From: [Eubacterium] saphenum
GTDB lineage: Bacteria > Bacillota > Clostridia > Peptostreptococcales > Anaerovoracaceae
Assembly: GCA_004555725.1 (NCBI GenBank)
Contig: SFHC01000001.1
Span: forward strand, 62,001 to 126,000
Length of the DNA: 64,000 nt
Reading direction: 5' to 3'
The number at the start of each line of letters is the position of its first letter. The stretch's first letter is position 1. Positions 1 to 9,526 of this stretch are shown here, piece by piece. A program made the translations under genes and the position numbers. A model generated the notes under the pieces. That model ran no database searches, had not been told where the DNA came from, and saw nothing but the letters and a program-made list of their open reading frames with translations.

Positions 1-804
1 GTGGCGGCGACAGGCCGTCTGAGCTGTACAGAGCCAAACCTGCAGAACATTCCGGTCCGCACGGATATCGGCAGGCAGCTCCGCCGCGCGTTCATCGCTG
101 ATCGGGGCGGACTTCTGGTCGGCGCGGATTATTCACAGATCGAACTGCGCATCCTGGCGCATCTTTCCGGAGATGAAAACCTGATCCGCGCATTCAATGA
201 GGGAGAGGATATTCACCGCACTACAGCCGCGCGTGTGTTTAATAAGTCGTATGAAGAAGTCACTCCGCTTGACCGCAGCAGAGCCAAGGCTGTCAATTTT
301 GGCGTCATCTACGGCATGAGCAGTTTCGGGCTTTCAGAAGAGATCCATGTCTCCAGAAGAGAAGCAGATCAGTACATCCGGGACTATTTCAGCAAGCATC
401 CTAAGGTGAAGATCTACATGGACGCATGTGTGGAACAGTGCCGCGAGAAGGGCTATTCGGAGACGCTGTTCGGACGGCGCCGCTGCATTCGGGAGATTCG
501 TTCAAAAAATTACATGTCCCGTCAGCTTGGCGAGCGTCTTGCGATGAACAGCCCGATTCAGGGAACGGCGGCGGACATCATCAAGATTGCCATGATCCGC
601 GTGGAACGTGAGCTGCGCGAGAGAAAGATGAAGTCCAGACTGATTCTGCAAATACACGATGAATTGATTATCCAGACAGATCCGGCGGAGAAGGAGCAGG
701 TTGAGGAACTGCTGCAGCGGAATATGGAAAGCGCGGCGGATCTTAAGGTGGCTCTGCTCTGCGACCGCAATGAGGGTGAATCCTGGTATGAACTGAAAGA
801 TTAG
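1..804 (+). CDS. polA: DNA polymerase I, C-terminal polymerase domain (5' truncated by window edge)
   Basis: Replication and repair polymerase; only the last 267 residues are inside the window. The family A palm and fingers are all visible: motif A DYSQIELR at about residues 43-50 of the visible part, motif B with R92, K96, F100 and Y104-G105 (RxxxKxxxFxxxYG pattern), and motif C QIHDE ending near residue 221. The protein ends normally at a TAG 12 bases before coaE, which follows polA in many Firmicutes. The first codon shown is not the real start. The exonuclease domains lie upstream and cannot be judged. Confidence 0.97.
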   Translation: MAATGRLSCTEPNLQNIPVRTDIGRQLRRAFIADRGGLLVGADYSQIELRILAHLSGDENLIRAFNEGEDIHRTTAARVFNKSYEEVTPLDRSRAKAVNFGVIYGMSSFGLSEEIHVSRREADQYIRDYFSKHPKVKIYMDACVEQCREKGYSETLFGRRRCIREIRSKNYMSRQLGERLAMNSPIQGTAADIIKIAMIRVERELRERKMKSRLILQIHDELIIQTDPAEKEQVEELLQRNMESAADLKVALLCDRNEGESWYELKD

Positions 805-816
805 GAGGGACAAAAG

Positions 817-1419
817 GTGAAGGTCATAGGAATAACCGGAGGGATCGGCGCGGGAAAATCTACTGTGTCCGGCTATCTCGCATCGCTGGGGTATCCGGTT
901 TTTGACGCGGATGAAGTTTCGAGAGGCTTGACCGCAGACGGAAGCCCGGTGGTGGATGAACTTGCAGAGACGTTCGGAGAGGAAATTCTGGTCAGAAAAG
1001 GTGTGCTGAGCCGCGAAAAACTGGCGGAAATTGTGTTTTCGGACCCGGACAAAAATCGGAAGCTGATGCAGATCGTCACCATGAAAGTCCGCGAAGCGGG
1101 ACAGAAATGGATCTCCGATTACCGGAAAAAAGAAAAATATGATATAATCATTCTCGATATTCCGCTGTTGTTTGAGACAGGCTCGGAAGATCTCTGCGAC
1201 GCAGTGTGGTTCATTACGGCAGATGATGAGGTGCGGCGCAGGAGAGTGATGGCGCGTGACGGCGTTACGGCTGAACAGGTAGAGCGCCGTATGCGCAGTC
1301 AGATGCCGGAAAAAGAGAAAGCAGAGCGGTCCGATGAGATCGTGGACAATTCGAGAGGAGTGGAGGAGCTGCACCGCACAGTCGACGCGCTTCTGAAAAA
1401 GTATGATCGAACCATCTAA
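817..1419 (+). CDS. coaE: dephospho-CoA kinase
   Basis: Last step of coenzyme A synthesis: ATP-dependent 3'-phosphorylation of dephospho-CoA in the cytoplasm. The 200-residue length is normal for the family. It opens with the P-loop GITGGIGAGKS (about residues 5-15) and carries a DADE segment near residue 30 and the LILDIPLLFE-like strand near 110. The start is GTG, chosen because AGGAGGG lies just upstream (803-809) and the P-loop is at the expected distance. It follows polA by 12 bases and its end overlaps the next gene by 17 bases, so the three are probably cotranscribed. Confidence 0.95.
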   Translation: MKVIGITGGIGAGKSTVSGYLASLGYPVFDADEVSRGLTADGSPVVDELAETFGEEILVRKGVLSREKLAEIVFSDPDKNRKLMQIVTMKVREAGQKWISDYRKKEKYDIIILDIPLLFETGSEDLCDAVWFITADDEVRRRRVMARDGVTAEQVERRMRSQMPEKEKAERSDEIVDNSRGVEELHRTVDALLKKYDRTI

Positions 1420-3073
1420 GGATAATATTTTTTACCGGATTGTGGACTTCATCCGCGACCATATGGTTGCTGTCATTGCTGCAGTAATTATTGTTATGGT
1501 TGTTCTGGGAGCCCTGATCAACCATTTCCATAAGTCTTCCGGGGAGGAAGAACCGACTGCGGGGCTGCAGGCAAAGGTAAAGAGCACGTACAGGCAGACG
1601 AGTACGGTGTATCTTCCGATGAGCCGGCTGCGCTCGCTGAAAGTTCTTTCATCCAAAGATACCGATACCTATTACATTGCCCAGCTGATCTGCAGCAGTC
1701 TGTTCCGGCTGGATTCGGATCTGAATGTTGAAAAGGATCTGGTGAAATCCTATCATGCATATCCCGGACAGGGAAAAGTGTCAATGACGCTTAGAAAAGC
1801 AGCGTTCAGCAATGGAAATGCGTTGAACGCGGACGATGTGAAATATACCGTATCGCAGATTAAGAAGGCAGGTTCTTCCAGTCCGTACTATGCGTACGCA
1901 AAAAAGATCAAGTCCGTCAGCGGGAGCGGCAGCAGCGTGGAAATTACGTTCTCAAGTAAAAAAGATGCGGCTCTGGACAATCTGACTTTCCCAATCGTGG
2001 ACGCAAGCACATACGAAAGCGGAAATGCCTGGAAGCCGGCCGGGAGCGGCCAGTATAAGATCAGTTCCGTAGACAGTGGAAGACTGTCTCTTGTGCTGAA
2101 GCCGAATACGCATTATTACGGAACCAAAGCATCAAATACCATTCATTTTCGCCGCCTGCCGAATCAGGACAATGTATCCGGTCTGGTGACGACGGACGCG
2201 ATTACTGGGTTTCTTGACACTTCTCAGGAGGCGTTTGATGACGCGTCAGATAAGAATCTGAAGAGCATTCGCGTGAAATCGCCGGAAGCAGAGTATATTG
2301 CCTTCCATTTCAAGAACGCGTTTTTGAAAAAACGTTCCGTGCGGCAGGCGATCTGCTACGCGATTGACTGCAAACAGCTGATAGACGATGACTTTGGATC
2401 GCACAGCATTCAGTCAGACTCGATCTATTTCCCGGGATTTCTCGGAACAGAAAACAAGAAGGACAAGTATGTCTTTAACCAGTCCAAGGCGATTCTGATG
2501 CTGCGCAAAGCAGGATATGAGGACCGCGACCAGGACGGGCTTCTGGAGGATTCCAAAGGAAAACACATCAGCCTCACGCTTCTGGTCAATCAGGACAACA
2601 AAAGAAGGGCAGAGGCTGCGCAGAGCGTTGCGACAGAGCTGAAGAACATCGGCATCAACGTGACGGTGAAACAGGAGAGCAGCGATGCGTACCAGACGGA
2701 TCGTAAAAACGGCAGCTTTGATCTGCTCATGGGAGGGTACGTTTTTGATAAAAGCTACAATCTCAAAAAAATGTTTGACAAGGGCAATGAATTGAGTTAT
2801 TATAATAAAGCGGTCGCAAGTGAGGTCGAAAAACTTGAAGAGACCAGGAGCGCCGCAAGCCAGAAGGAAGCGTATGTAAAGCTCAAGGATGATTTGAATA
2901 AGGATGTTCCTTATTACTGCATATGCTATAAGACATATTCACTGACGACAGTGAAGAACCTGAAGTCTTCTGGAAAACCAGTTTTCTTCAGTCCGTACAG
3001 GACGGTCAGCACATGGAGCTGGAAGGAAACAATCACACCGGATACGGCATCGGATACCTATAAGAAGTCGTAA
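1403..3073 (+). CDS. family 5 extracellular solute-binding protein, membrane anchored (orphan)
   Basis: Resembles the substrate-binding proteins of peptide/nickel ABC importers (SBP_bac_5 family). A single hydrophobic segment at about residues 19-42 (around HMVAVIAAVIIVMVVLG) anchors the N-terminus; there is no lipobox Cys, so it is held by an uncleaved helix rather than lipidated. The rest is the bilobed fold, with the typical VSQIKKAGS, FKNAFLKKRSVRQAICYAID and LLMGGYVFD segments. The start overlaps coaE by 17 bases. No permease or ATPase gene is nearby, which is odd for an importer component; it may serve a transporter encoded elsewhere or act as a sensor. Substrate unknown. Confidence 0.85.
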   Translation: MIEPSKDNIFYRIVDFIRDHMVAVIAAVIIVMVVLGALINHFHKSSGEEEPTAGLQAKVKSTYRQTSTVYLPMSRLRSLKVLSSKDTDTYYIAQLICSSLFRLDSDLNVEKDLVKSYHAYPGQGKVSMTLRKAAFSNGNALNADDVKYTVSQIKKAGSSSPYYAYAKKIKSVSGSGSSVEITFSSKKDAALDNLTFPIVDASTYESGNAWKPAGSGQYKISSVDSGRLSLVLKPNTHYYGTKASNTIHFRRLPNQDNVSGLVTTDAITGFLDTSQEAFDDASDKNLKSIRVKSPEAEYIAFHFKNAFLKKRSVRQAICYAIDCKQLIDDDFGSHSIQSDSIYFPGFLGTENKKDKYVFNQSKAILMLRKAGYEDRDQDGLLEDSKGKHISLTLLVNQDNKRRAEAAQSVATELKNIGINVTVKQESSDAYQTDRKNGSFDLLMGGYVFDKSYNLKKMFDKGNELSYYNKAVASEVEKLEETRSAASQKEAYVKLKDDLNKDVPYYCICYKTYSLTTVKNLKSSGKPVFFSPYRTVSTWSWKETITPDTASDTYKKS

Positions 3074-3121
3074 ACGGAAAATAATTTTGCATGATATGGT
3101 GCGTTTCGCGCCATTCATTGT

Positions 3122-3204
3122 GCGGCTGTGGCGGAATTGGCAGACGCGTACGGTTGAGGGCCGTATGGGCAACCGTGCTGGTTCAAATCCAGTCAGCCGC
3201 ACCA
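3122..3204 (+). tRNA. tRNA-Leu (anticodon GAG)
   Basis: Seven-base acceptor stem GCGGCTG/CAGCCGC, A discriminator and encoded CCA end. The anticodon stem TACGG/CCGTA encloses loop TTGAGGG, which places GAG at positions 34-36. The D arm, long class II variable arm and T-loop GTTCAAATC are all present. It reads CUC/CUU leucine codons. It begins 48 bases after the solute-binding protein gene and may be cotranscribed with it, since I see no convincing promoter between them. Confidence 0.95.
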
Positions 3205-3228
3205 TTTTTTTATCTTGAAATCGACTGT

Positions 3229-3312
3229 GCCGGCGTGATGGAATTGGCAGACGTGCAGGATTCAAAATCCTGTGGTGGCAACACCGTATGGGTTCGACCC
3301 CCATCGCCGGCA
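3229..3312 (+). tRNA. tRNA-Leu (anticodon CAA)
   Basis: Acceptor stem GCCGGCG/CGCCGGC with an A discriminator; unlike its neighbour it has no encoded CCA (ATTT follows), so CCA must be added enzymatically. The anticodon stem CAGGA/TCCTG holds loop TTCAAAA, giving CAA, which reads UUG. The long class II variable arm is present. It lies 24 bases after tRNA-Leu(GAG); the T-rich sequence following each tRNA could help termination. Confidence 0.95.
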
Positions 3313-3385
3313 TTTTTTATTTTTTGTAATTATTCCCTGTCATTAACTTTTTGTATGAAAATACGGTGAATGTTGGGGCGCAGCA

Positions 3386-3414
3386 TTGCGTGAACAGGGA
3401 AATTATTGTATAGT
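3386..3414 (+). promoter_or_regulatory. sigma-A-type promoter for yajC
   Basis: TTGCGT (-35) and TATAGT (-10) are separated by 17 bases and lie 64 bases before the yajC start. Confidence 0.6.
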
Positions 3415-3477
3415 CAGAGTGTTAGGCAACTTGTTATTGTATTACGGAACTGATGAATAACTCAGGGAGGAATTTTT

Positions 3478-3978
3478 ATGATGAATACAGCTGTAATGCT
3501 GGCTGCTGCGTCGGCAAAGAGAAATAGTTGGGTAAGCACGATCATCATGCTGGTGATCTTCTTTGGACTGATGTATTTCTTAATGATCAGACCGCAGAAG
3601 AAAAAGGAGAAGGAACAGCAGGAGATGAGAAATGCGCTCCAGAAGGGCGATGAAGTTGTGACCATCGGAGGCATCTGCGGAACGGTATCTGCAGTGAAGA
3701 AGGATCAGCGCATTGTAATTGAAGTCGGTTCTAACAGAACCAAGATGGAAGTTATGCCTTGGGGAATTTCCAAGACCATCTCCAAGAGCAAGAAGAGTGC
3801 GTCTGCAGCCCCGCAGCAGGAAAAGAAAGAGGATGACGAGGAGCGCACAGGCAACAAGGGCCTGAAAATGCTGAAGAAAAAAGAGCCGGAGAAGAAAGAG
3901 GAGCCGGCAGCAAAGAAAGCTCCTGAAGAGAAGAAAGATCCATCTGCAGAAGCAGAAAACAATCAGACGGAAGAGTAA
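3478..3978 (+). CDS. yajC: preprotein translocase subunit YajC
   Basis: Small single-pass accessory subunit of the Sec translocon, partner of SecD/SecF. One transmembrane helix at about residues 21-38 is followed by the family signature LMIRPQKKKEKE and the conserved segment KGDEVVTIGGICGTV. The C-terminal third is a long Lys/Glu/Ala-rich charged tail that makes it, at 166 residues, longer than the usual roughly 90-120. GGGAGG upstream supports a start at 3478 or at the adjacent ATG (3481). It has its own promoter and a terminator before secDF, so the pair is adjacent but transcriptionally separable. Confidence 0.93.
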   Translation: MMNTAVMLAAASAKRNSWVSTIIMLVIFFGLMYFLMIRPQKKKEKEQQEMRNALQKGDEVVTIGGICGTVSAVKKDQRIVIEVGSNRTKMEVMPWGISKTISKSKKSASAAPQQEKKEDDEERTGNKGLKMLKKKEPEKKEEPAAKKAPEEKKDPSAEAENNQTEE

Positions 3979-4015
3979 AGCAGTGAATTCTGTCCCAGGA
4001 AGATCGGGATCAGAG

Positions 4016-4057
4016 AGCCGCGGCGGCAATCGAAATTGCTGTGCTGCGGCTTTTATT
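4016..4057 (+). terminator. rho-independent terminator after yajC
   Basis: The arms AGCCGC...GCAAT and ATTGC...GCGGC form a long stem with a small bulge and a CGAA loop, followed by TTTTATT. Confidence 0.7.
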
Positions 4058-4103
4058 GTGCTCTGGAAAATGTGACCGGAATACTTTGAAAATGATCGAT
4101 TGC

Positions 4104-4132
4104 TTGAAAGCACTGCAGAAACGTAGTAGAAT
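4104..4132 (+). promoter_or_regulatory. promoter for secDF
   Basis: TTGAAA and TAGAAT are spaced by 17 bases, downstream of the yajC terminator and 54 bases upstream of the secDF ATG. Confidence 0.6.
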
Positions 4133-4186
4133 GATTAAGTGCAATTATCAGGAGAAGTACAATTCGTGTAAGTTGAAAGGAAGAAA

Positions 4187-6601
4187 ATGAAGACGAGAGT
4201 AAAGAAAATCTTGAGTATCGTCATCATCGCAGCCGTTGTGATCGGCTGGTATGCTTCCATCTTCGGACTGGGTTCAGTAAACAATCTGAAGGACTCTCTG
4301 AAGTATGGACTCGATATTGATGGCGGTGTGTACGTAGTTCTGAAAGCGGATACTGGCAACATGAGCGATGCCAAGCTGAAGAAGACAATGGATCAGACAA
4401 AAGAAGTTCTGAACCGCCGTGTCAATGCCATGGGCGTCTCTGAGGCTACGGTAAACGTAGAAGGAAAGAACCGTCTGCGTGTAGAAATGCCGGGTGTCAA
4501 AGACGCAAAGCAGGCGATCAATAAGATCGGAAAGACCGCAAAACTGCGTTTCACCCTTGCGGATGGAACAACGATTATGACGGGTTCCGATGTAAAGAAC
4601 GCGACTGCGAGCCAGGACCAGGAGAACGGCGGATATAAGATTGATCTGAAACTGAGCCGTGCCGGACAGGAGAAGTTTGCTGATGCAACAGAAAAAGCTG
4701 CTAATGGCAGCGTCACCCCGACCGTGCAGAATAACGGTACAACCGTTGATGCGTCCTCCATTGTTATCTGGCTGGATAATGACATTCTGACTGCCCCGAC
4801 CGCAAAGGAGAGAATCGACTCCTCCACATGTGAAATCACAGGCGGTTCCGGAGGAATGAGCAAGACAGAGGCGACGGAAGAAGCGGCGCTGATCCGCGGC
4901 GGATCTCTGCCGGTATCGCTGCATGAGGTTTCTTCTTCCGTTCAGACTGCGTCCATCGGAGCGAACGCGCTGAATAAGAGTATTGTAGCCGGAGCGATCG
5001 GTCTCGGACTGGTATTCTTGTTCATGATTATCGCGTTTAACCTGCTCGGTGTATTTGCGGACATCGCGCTTTCGCTGTATGTCCTGCTGGTGCTGTGGGC
5101 GATGAAGATGATCGGAGCGGTTCTGACCCTGCCGGGAATTGCCGGAATCATTCTGGGAGTCGGCATGGCGGTTGACGCGAACGTCATCATTTTCACGAGA
5201 ATTAAAGAAGAAATAGGAAAAGGCCGGTCTATTCGATCTGCGGTGGATGAAGGATTCCGCCATGCGCTGGTAACCGTTCTGGACTCACAGATCACCACGC
5301 TGATTGCGACTGTCGTCCTGTATGAGCTGGGTTCGACAACGGTAAAGGGGTTTGCGATCACACTGATGATTTCCATTATCGTCAGCATCTTCACCGCTGT
5401 TGTCATTACGCAGGTGTTCGTCGGCGCTCTTGCAGACAGCCGCGGCGCAAAGAATACGTTCTTTGGATGCCATGCGGACGGAACGCCGAAGCGCTGGATC
5501 AAACATGAGGTTCACTTCATCGAGAAGAGAAAGATCTTCTACTGCTGCAGCGGCGCGTTTATCGTTCTCGGTCTGTGCTTCCTGATTTTCCATGGATTCA
5601 ACTATGGAATTGACTTTACAGGCGGTACAATGATCCAGATGGACATGGGCAAGAAGGTCAGCACGACAGAAGTCAAGAAAACCATCAGCAAGTATGATCT
5701 GAACCCGACTATTGTATACTCCGGAAAAGGCAATAAGGAGATTATCATCCGCACGTCCAAGTCCCTGAAAGCCAACCAGCGCGATCAGGTGCAGAAGACG
5801 ATTGAGCAGAAGTACAATCTCTCTTCCGGCTCCGTAGTTTCGTCTCAAGAGTTCGGTCCTTCTATCGGAAGCGAATTGAGAAATAACGCGATTAAATCGA
5901 TCTTGATTGCCGCGCTCGGCATGCTGTTGTACATTATCCTGCGTTTCCGCTCATGGAAATACGGAGTTGCGGCGATTGCCGGAATCGGCCACGATGTGCT
6001 CGTCCTGATCGGCGTATATGCGATCTTCGGAATTACAGTGGACAACCCGTTTGTCGCTGCTGTACTGACGATCGTCGGATACTCGATCAACGATACCATC
6101 GTTATCTTTGACCGTGTACGTGAGAACACACATATCATGCGCGGAAAACCGGTTATGGAGGTTCTGGACACCAGTATCACACAGACGCTGGACCGTTCTA
6201 TCATGACCTCGCTGACAACAGAGATCGCGATCATTCCACTGCTGTTCTTTGTATCTTCAGAGCTGGCCGCGTTTGTCCTGCCTCTGATGGTCGGTGTCGG
6301 CGTCGGAACGTATTCTTCCATCTGCCTGTGCAGCCCGCTGTTCTATGAGTTCAACAAGCGCGCAGAAGCATCCCGCTATGCGCAGATCGCTAAGAACAAG
6401 AAGCGCATTGAAGCAAAGAAGGAAGAAAAGAAGGCGGAGAAAAAGCGTCTGGAAGAGAAAGCGCATCAGGCGCAGCTGACAGCGGAACCTGCAGAGAACA
6501 AGCCGTCCGAAGCAGAATCTTCCACGCAGACAAAGAACAAGAGCAAGAACAAAAAGAATAAATCAAATCAGAAGCACGTTTCATACAAAAGAAAGAAATA
6601 A
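4187..6601 (+). CDS. secDF: fused protein translocase subunit SecDF
   Basis: Proton-driven accessory factor that helps pull exported proteins through SecYEG. SecD occupies about residues 1-430, with the N-terminal helix, the YGLDIDGGVYVVL signature, the large periplasmic-type domain and a helix bundle beginning near 265. SecF follows, with the marker YGIDFTGGTMIQM near 480 and its own helix bundle (IVGYSINDTIVIFDRVRE near 630). The last 70 or so residues are a Lys/Glu/Asn-rich cytoplasmic tail. The two subunits are joined in one 804-residue chain, as in many Firmicutes. AAAGGAAG precedes the ATG. Confidence 0.96.
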   Translation: MKTRVKKILSIVIIAAVVIGWYASIFGLGSVNNLKDSLKYGLDIDGGVYVVLKADTGNMSDAKLKKTMDQTKEVLNRRVNAMGVSEATVNVEGKNRLRVEMPGVKDAKQAINKIGKTAKLRFTLADGTTIMTGSDVKNATASQDQENGGYKIDLKLSRAGQEKFADATEKAANGSVTPTVQNNGTTVDASSIVIWLDNDILTAPTAKERIDSSTCEITGGSGGMSKTEATEEAALIRGGSLPVSLHEVSSSVQTASIGANALNKSIVAGAIGLGLVFLFMIIAFNLLGVFADIALSLYVLLVLWAMKMIGAVLTLPGIAGIILGVGMAVDANVIIFTRIKEEIGKGRSIRSAVDEGFRHALVTVLDSQITTLIATVVLYELGSTTVKGFAITLMISIIVSIFTAVVITQVFVGALADSRGAKNTFFGCHADGTPKRWIKHEVHFIEKRKIFYCCSGAFIVLGLCFLIFHGFNYGIDFTGGTMIQMDMGKKVSTTEVKKTISKYDLNPTIVYSGKGNKEIIIRTSKSLKANQRDQVQKTIEQKYNLSSGSVVSSQEFGPSIGSELRNNAIKSILIAALGMLLYIILRFRSWKYGVAAIAGIGHDVLVLIGVYAIFGITVDNPFVAAVLTIVGYSINDTIVIFDRVRENTHIMRGKPVMEVLDTSITQTLDRSIMTSLTTEIAIIPLLFFVSSELAAFVLPLMVGVGVGTYSSICLCSPLFYEFNKRAEASRYAQIAKNKKRIEAKKEEKKAEKKRLEEKAHQAQLTAEPAENKPSEAESSTQTKNKSKNKKNKSNQKHVSYKRKK

Positions 6602-6632
6602 GGCCGATTTGTTCTAAAAGGATGAGCGTTCT

Positions 6633-8837
6633 ATGAAGACAAAAGCTAAGTTTTTAGAAGAGATCCTGCAGTATAAACCGTATAATACGGAACTGATCGG
6701 CAGAGCTTATGATAAGGCCAGAGAGCTGCATGACGGCCAGCTGAGAAAGAGCGGGGAGCCATATCTGGTTCATCCGATCGCAGTTGCTGTCATTCTCGCC
6801 CAGCTGGGTATGGATGACGAAACGCTGGTCGCCGGCATGCTCCATGATACAGTAGAAGATACACCGTATACGAGAGAGCAGCTCGTCGAGGACTTCGGCG
6901 AGGATATCGCTCTTCTCGTTGACGGTGTCACTAAACTCGGAAGCCTGAAGTTTGACAGCAAGGAACAGGCGCAGGCGGAGAACCTGCGCAAGATGTTCCT
7001 GGCAATGTCTAAAGATATCCGCGTACTGATTATCAAACTGGCGGACCGGCTGCATAACATGCGGACGATTGAATTCATGACGCCTGCTAAAATCGTTGAA
7101 AAATCAAGAGAGACGCTGGATATCTACGCGCCGCTCGCGGGCCGTCTGGGAATTTATACTGTCAAATTCGAACTGGAAAACATTTCTCTGAAGTACCTGC
7201 ATCCTCAGGAGTACGCAGATCTTGAAAAGAGCGTCAACGCAAAAAAACAGCAGCGGGAGGAAATGATTCAGAAAGTGATTTCTGAGATCAAAGAAGCACT
7301 GGATGACATGCACATGAAGTATGACATCATGGGCCGCTCCAAGCAGCTGTACAGCATCTATAAGAAAATGACTGTTCAGCATAAGCAGCTGGATGAGATC
7401 TTTGACCTGGTGGCGGTCCGCGTCATTGTAGAAACCGTCCGCGACTGCTATGCGGTGCTCGGACAGGTTCACACCATGTGGAAGCCGATTCCGGGTAGAT
7501 TCAAAGATTATATTGCGATGCCGAAGCCGAATATGTACCAGTCACTCCATACAACCGTGCTGGGAGATAACGGCGTACCGTTTGAGATTCAGATCCGCAC
7601 CTATGAGATGCACCGCGTTGCAGAATATGGTATTGCTGCGCACTGGAAGTATAAAGAAGGCAACACAAGCGGAAACCAGAATAAAGAGGACATGAAGCTC
7701 GCATGGCTCCGCCAGGCGATTGAGTGGCAGAAGGACCTGCAGGATCCAAAAGATTTTTTGGATACACTGAAGATGGATCTGTTTTCCTCGCAGGTTTTTG
7801 TTTTTACACCTAAGGGCGAGGTTATCGATCTTCCGGCAGGTTCTACTCCGCTGGACTTTGCGTTCAAAATTCATACTGCAGTCGGATGCCACTGTGTCGG
7901 CGCTAAGGTAAATGGAAAGATGGTCACGATCGATCATCCGCTGAACAGCGGAGACATCGTAGAAATTGTCACCAACTCCAATTCTTCCGGCCCGAGCGTG
8001 GACTGGCTGAAAATCGTAAAGAGTTCAACAGCAAAGAACAAGATCCGCTCCTGGCTGAAAAAACAGAACAACGGTGATGATATCAACCGGGGCCGCGAGG
8101 CTCTCGATAAGTATATCCGTAAGAAGGGATATGAACCTTCTGCGGTCACAAAGACCCCGTTCCTGAATCAGGCAATGAAGAAAATGAATTTTGCCACACT
8201 GGATGAAGCGTATAAGCAGCTTGCGCAGGGAGGATCGCTGATCAGCCGTTTTGCCCGCATCCTGTTTGAGCAGTATGATCAGGATCAGAAACGCGAGCAG
8301 GAGAAGAAACGAGCTAAAGAAGAAGCGCTGCTTAAGGCTGCTGCGGCAAAGAGCGATCTGCGCAAGAAGAAAAAGAACAAAGACGCCGGCATTGTCGTAA
8401 AAGGCATGGACGGTCTGATGGTGCGCGTGGCGCACTGCTGCAATCCTGTCCCGGGTGATGATATTATCGGTTTCATTACCAAGGGAAGGGGTGTTTCCGT
8501 ACATCGGAGAGACTGCACTAACATTGTATCTATGCCGGAGTCAGAACGCGCGCGTTTCATTGAAGTCGAGTGGAAAGCGGATGAACCGGAAGACCAGATC
8601 TACCAGGCCGGAGTTACTGTGGTATTCAACGACCGGAAAGGAATGTTCTCTGATATTTCGCGCGTATGCGATGAGATGGATGTGAACATCGAGAGTGTGA
8701 ACGGAAAGGTGGATAAGGAGGGTCGTATGCGTCTGACTCTGACCCTTTCCATAAAAGATACAAATCAGGTCGAGCGGATTATGGCTAAAATGCGGAAAAT
8801 TCCGGATGTCATCAGTACATACCGCTCTGGCGTATAG
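6633..8837 (+). CDS. relA: bifunctional (p)ppGpp synthetase/hydrolase, RelA/SpoT family
   Basis: Makes and degrades the stringent-response alarmone. The N-terminal HD hydrolase domain has H47 (LVHPIAVA) and HD at 71-72 (GMLHDTVED). The synthetase domain lies at about 230-350 and contains the MYQSLHTTVLG signature. A TGS domain follows near 385-445 (VFVFTPKGEVIDLP), then a zinc-finger-like region with HCCNPVPGDDI and a C-terminal ACT domain near 655-734. At 734 residues it is full length, with both activities apparently intact. It sits 31 bases after secDF, in the conserved clostridial order secDF-relA-hemZ-hisS-aspS. Confidence 0.96.
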   Translation: MKTKAKFLEEILQYKPYNTELIGRAYDKARELHDGQLRKSGEPYLVHPIAVAVILAQLGMDDETLVAGMLHDTVEDTPYTREQLVEDFGEDIALLVDGVTKLGSLKFDSKEQAQAENLRKMFLAMSKDIRVLIIKLADRLHNMRTIEFMTPAKIVEKSRETLDIYAPLAGRLGIYTVKFELENISLKYLHPQEYADLEKSVNAKKQQREEMIQKVISEIKEALDDMHMKYDIMGRSKQLYSIYKKMTVQHKQLDEIFDLVAVRVIVETVRDCYAVLGQVHTMWKPIPGRFKDYIAMPKPNMYQSLHTTVLGDNGVPFEIQIRTYEMHRVAEYGIAAHWKYKEGNTSGNQNKEDMKLAWLRQAIEWQKDLQDPKDFLDTLKMDLFSSQVFVFTPKGEVIDLPAGSTPLDFAFKIHTAVGCHCVGAKVNGKMVTIDHPLNSGDIVEIVTNSNSSGPSVDWLKIVKSSTAKNKIRSWLKKQNNGDDINRGREALDKYIRKKGYEPSAVTKTPFLNQAMKKMNFATLDEAYKQLAQGGSLISRFARILFEQYDQDQKREQEKKRAKEEALLKAAAAKSDLRKKKKNKDAGIVVKGMDGLMVRVAHCCNPVPGDDIIGFITKGRGVSVHRRDCTNIVSMPESERARFIEVEWKADEPEDQIYQAGVTVVFNDRKGMFSDISRVCDEMDVNIESVNGKVDKEGRMRLTLTLSIKDTNQVERIMAKMRKIPDVISTYRSGV

Positions 8838-8911
8838 ACCGGAAGACGATTCAGCGAGGCCGATGCAGCAGCACCAGCCTCGTTCCGTATATCATGTTAC
8901 AGGAGAAATGT

Positions 8912-9526
8912 ATGGAAATTAAGCATTATGAAACGGGTCCGATTTATGTCAATACCTACCTGGTTTATGATGAGACCAATGAGGGGTTCATTGTAGATCC
9001 GGGAGGATTCAGCCAGGAGCTTCTGGATGAAGTGAAGAGCCGGGGACTCCATATCGGATGGATTCTGCTGACACATGGTCATGGAGACCATATCGGAGGA
9101 ATTGAGGAATTCAGGAAGGTTCTTCCCGGCGTGCAGGTGCTTGCAAGCATTCACGAGAAGGATACTCTGGAAGACCCGAGAATCAACGCATCAAAGATGA
9201 TCAACCGCCGGACTATCGAAGAGCATGCGGACCGTTATGTCGAGGACGGCGATGAGATGACCATCGGCAACATGAAGATCAAGTTCCTGTTTACACCGGG
9301 GCATACTCCGGGCGGTCAGGTGATTCTGGTGGACCACTACTGTTTCTGCGGAGATACTGTTTTCCGCGGCTCGATCGGCCGTACGGATTTTCCAGGCGGT
9401 GACTATGACACGATCATCAACTCTCTTCACCGCATTCTGGAGCTTCCGGAGGATACCGTTCTCCTCCCGGGACACATGGGTGAAACAACAGTCAAGATAG
9501 AGAAGGAGACGAATCCATTTGCCTGA
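8912..9526 (+). CDS. MBL-fold metallo-hydrolase, glyoxalase II-like
   Basis: Zinc metallo-beta-lactamase-fold hydrolase of about 204 residues. The metal-binding motif THGHGDHIGG lies near residue 55, followed by TPGHTPGGQV, CGDTVF and LLPGHMGETT, the ordered ligand motifs of the hydroxyacylglutathione hydrolase group. I place the start at 8912 rather than the in-frame ATG at 8894, because AGGAGA (8901-8906) sits at the right distance from 8912. It overlaps hemZ by 8 bases, and this pairing is usual in Clostridia. The physiological thioester substrate is unknown. Confidence 0.88.
   Translation: MEIKHYETGPIYVNTYLVYDETNEGFIVDPGGFSQELLDEVKSRGLHIGWILLTHGHGDHIGGIEEFRKVLPGVQVLASIHEKDTLEDPRINASKMINRRTIEEHADRYVEDGDEMTIGNMKIKFLFTPGHTPGGQVILVDHYCFCGDTVFRGSIGRTDFPGGDYDTIINSLHRILELPEDTVLLPGHMGETTVKIEKETNPFA

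Noticed and set aside
502..1374. Long - strand frame opposite polA and coaE
   Set aside because: It is an antisense shadow of conserved genes and has no family features.
2939..3369. Short frames covering the two tRNA-Leu genes on both strands
   Set aside because: They are shadows of the tRNA genes.
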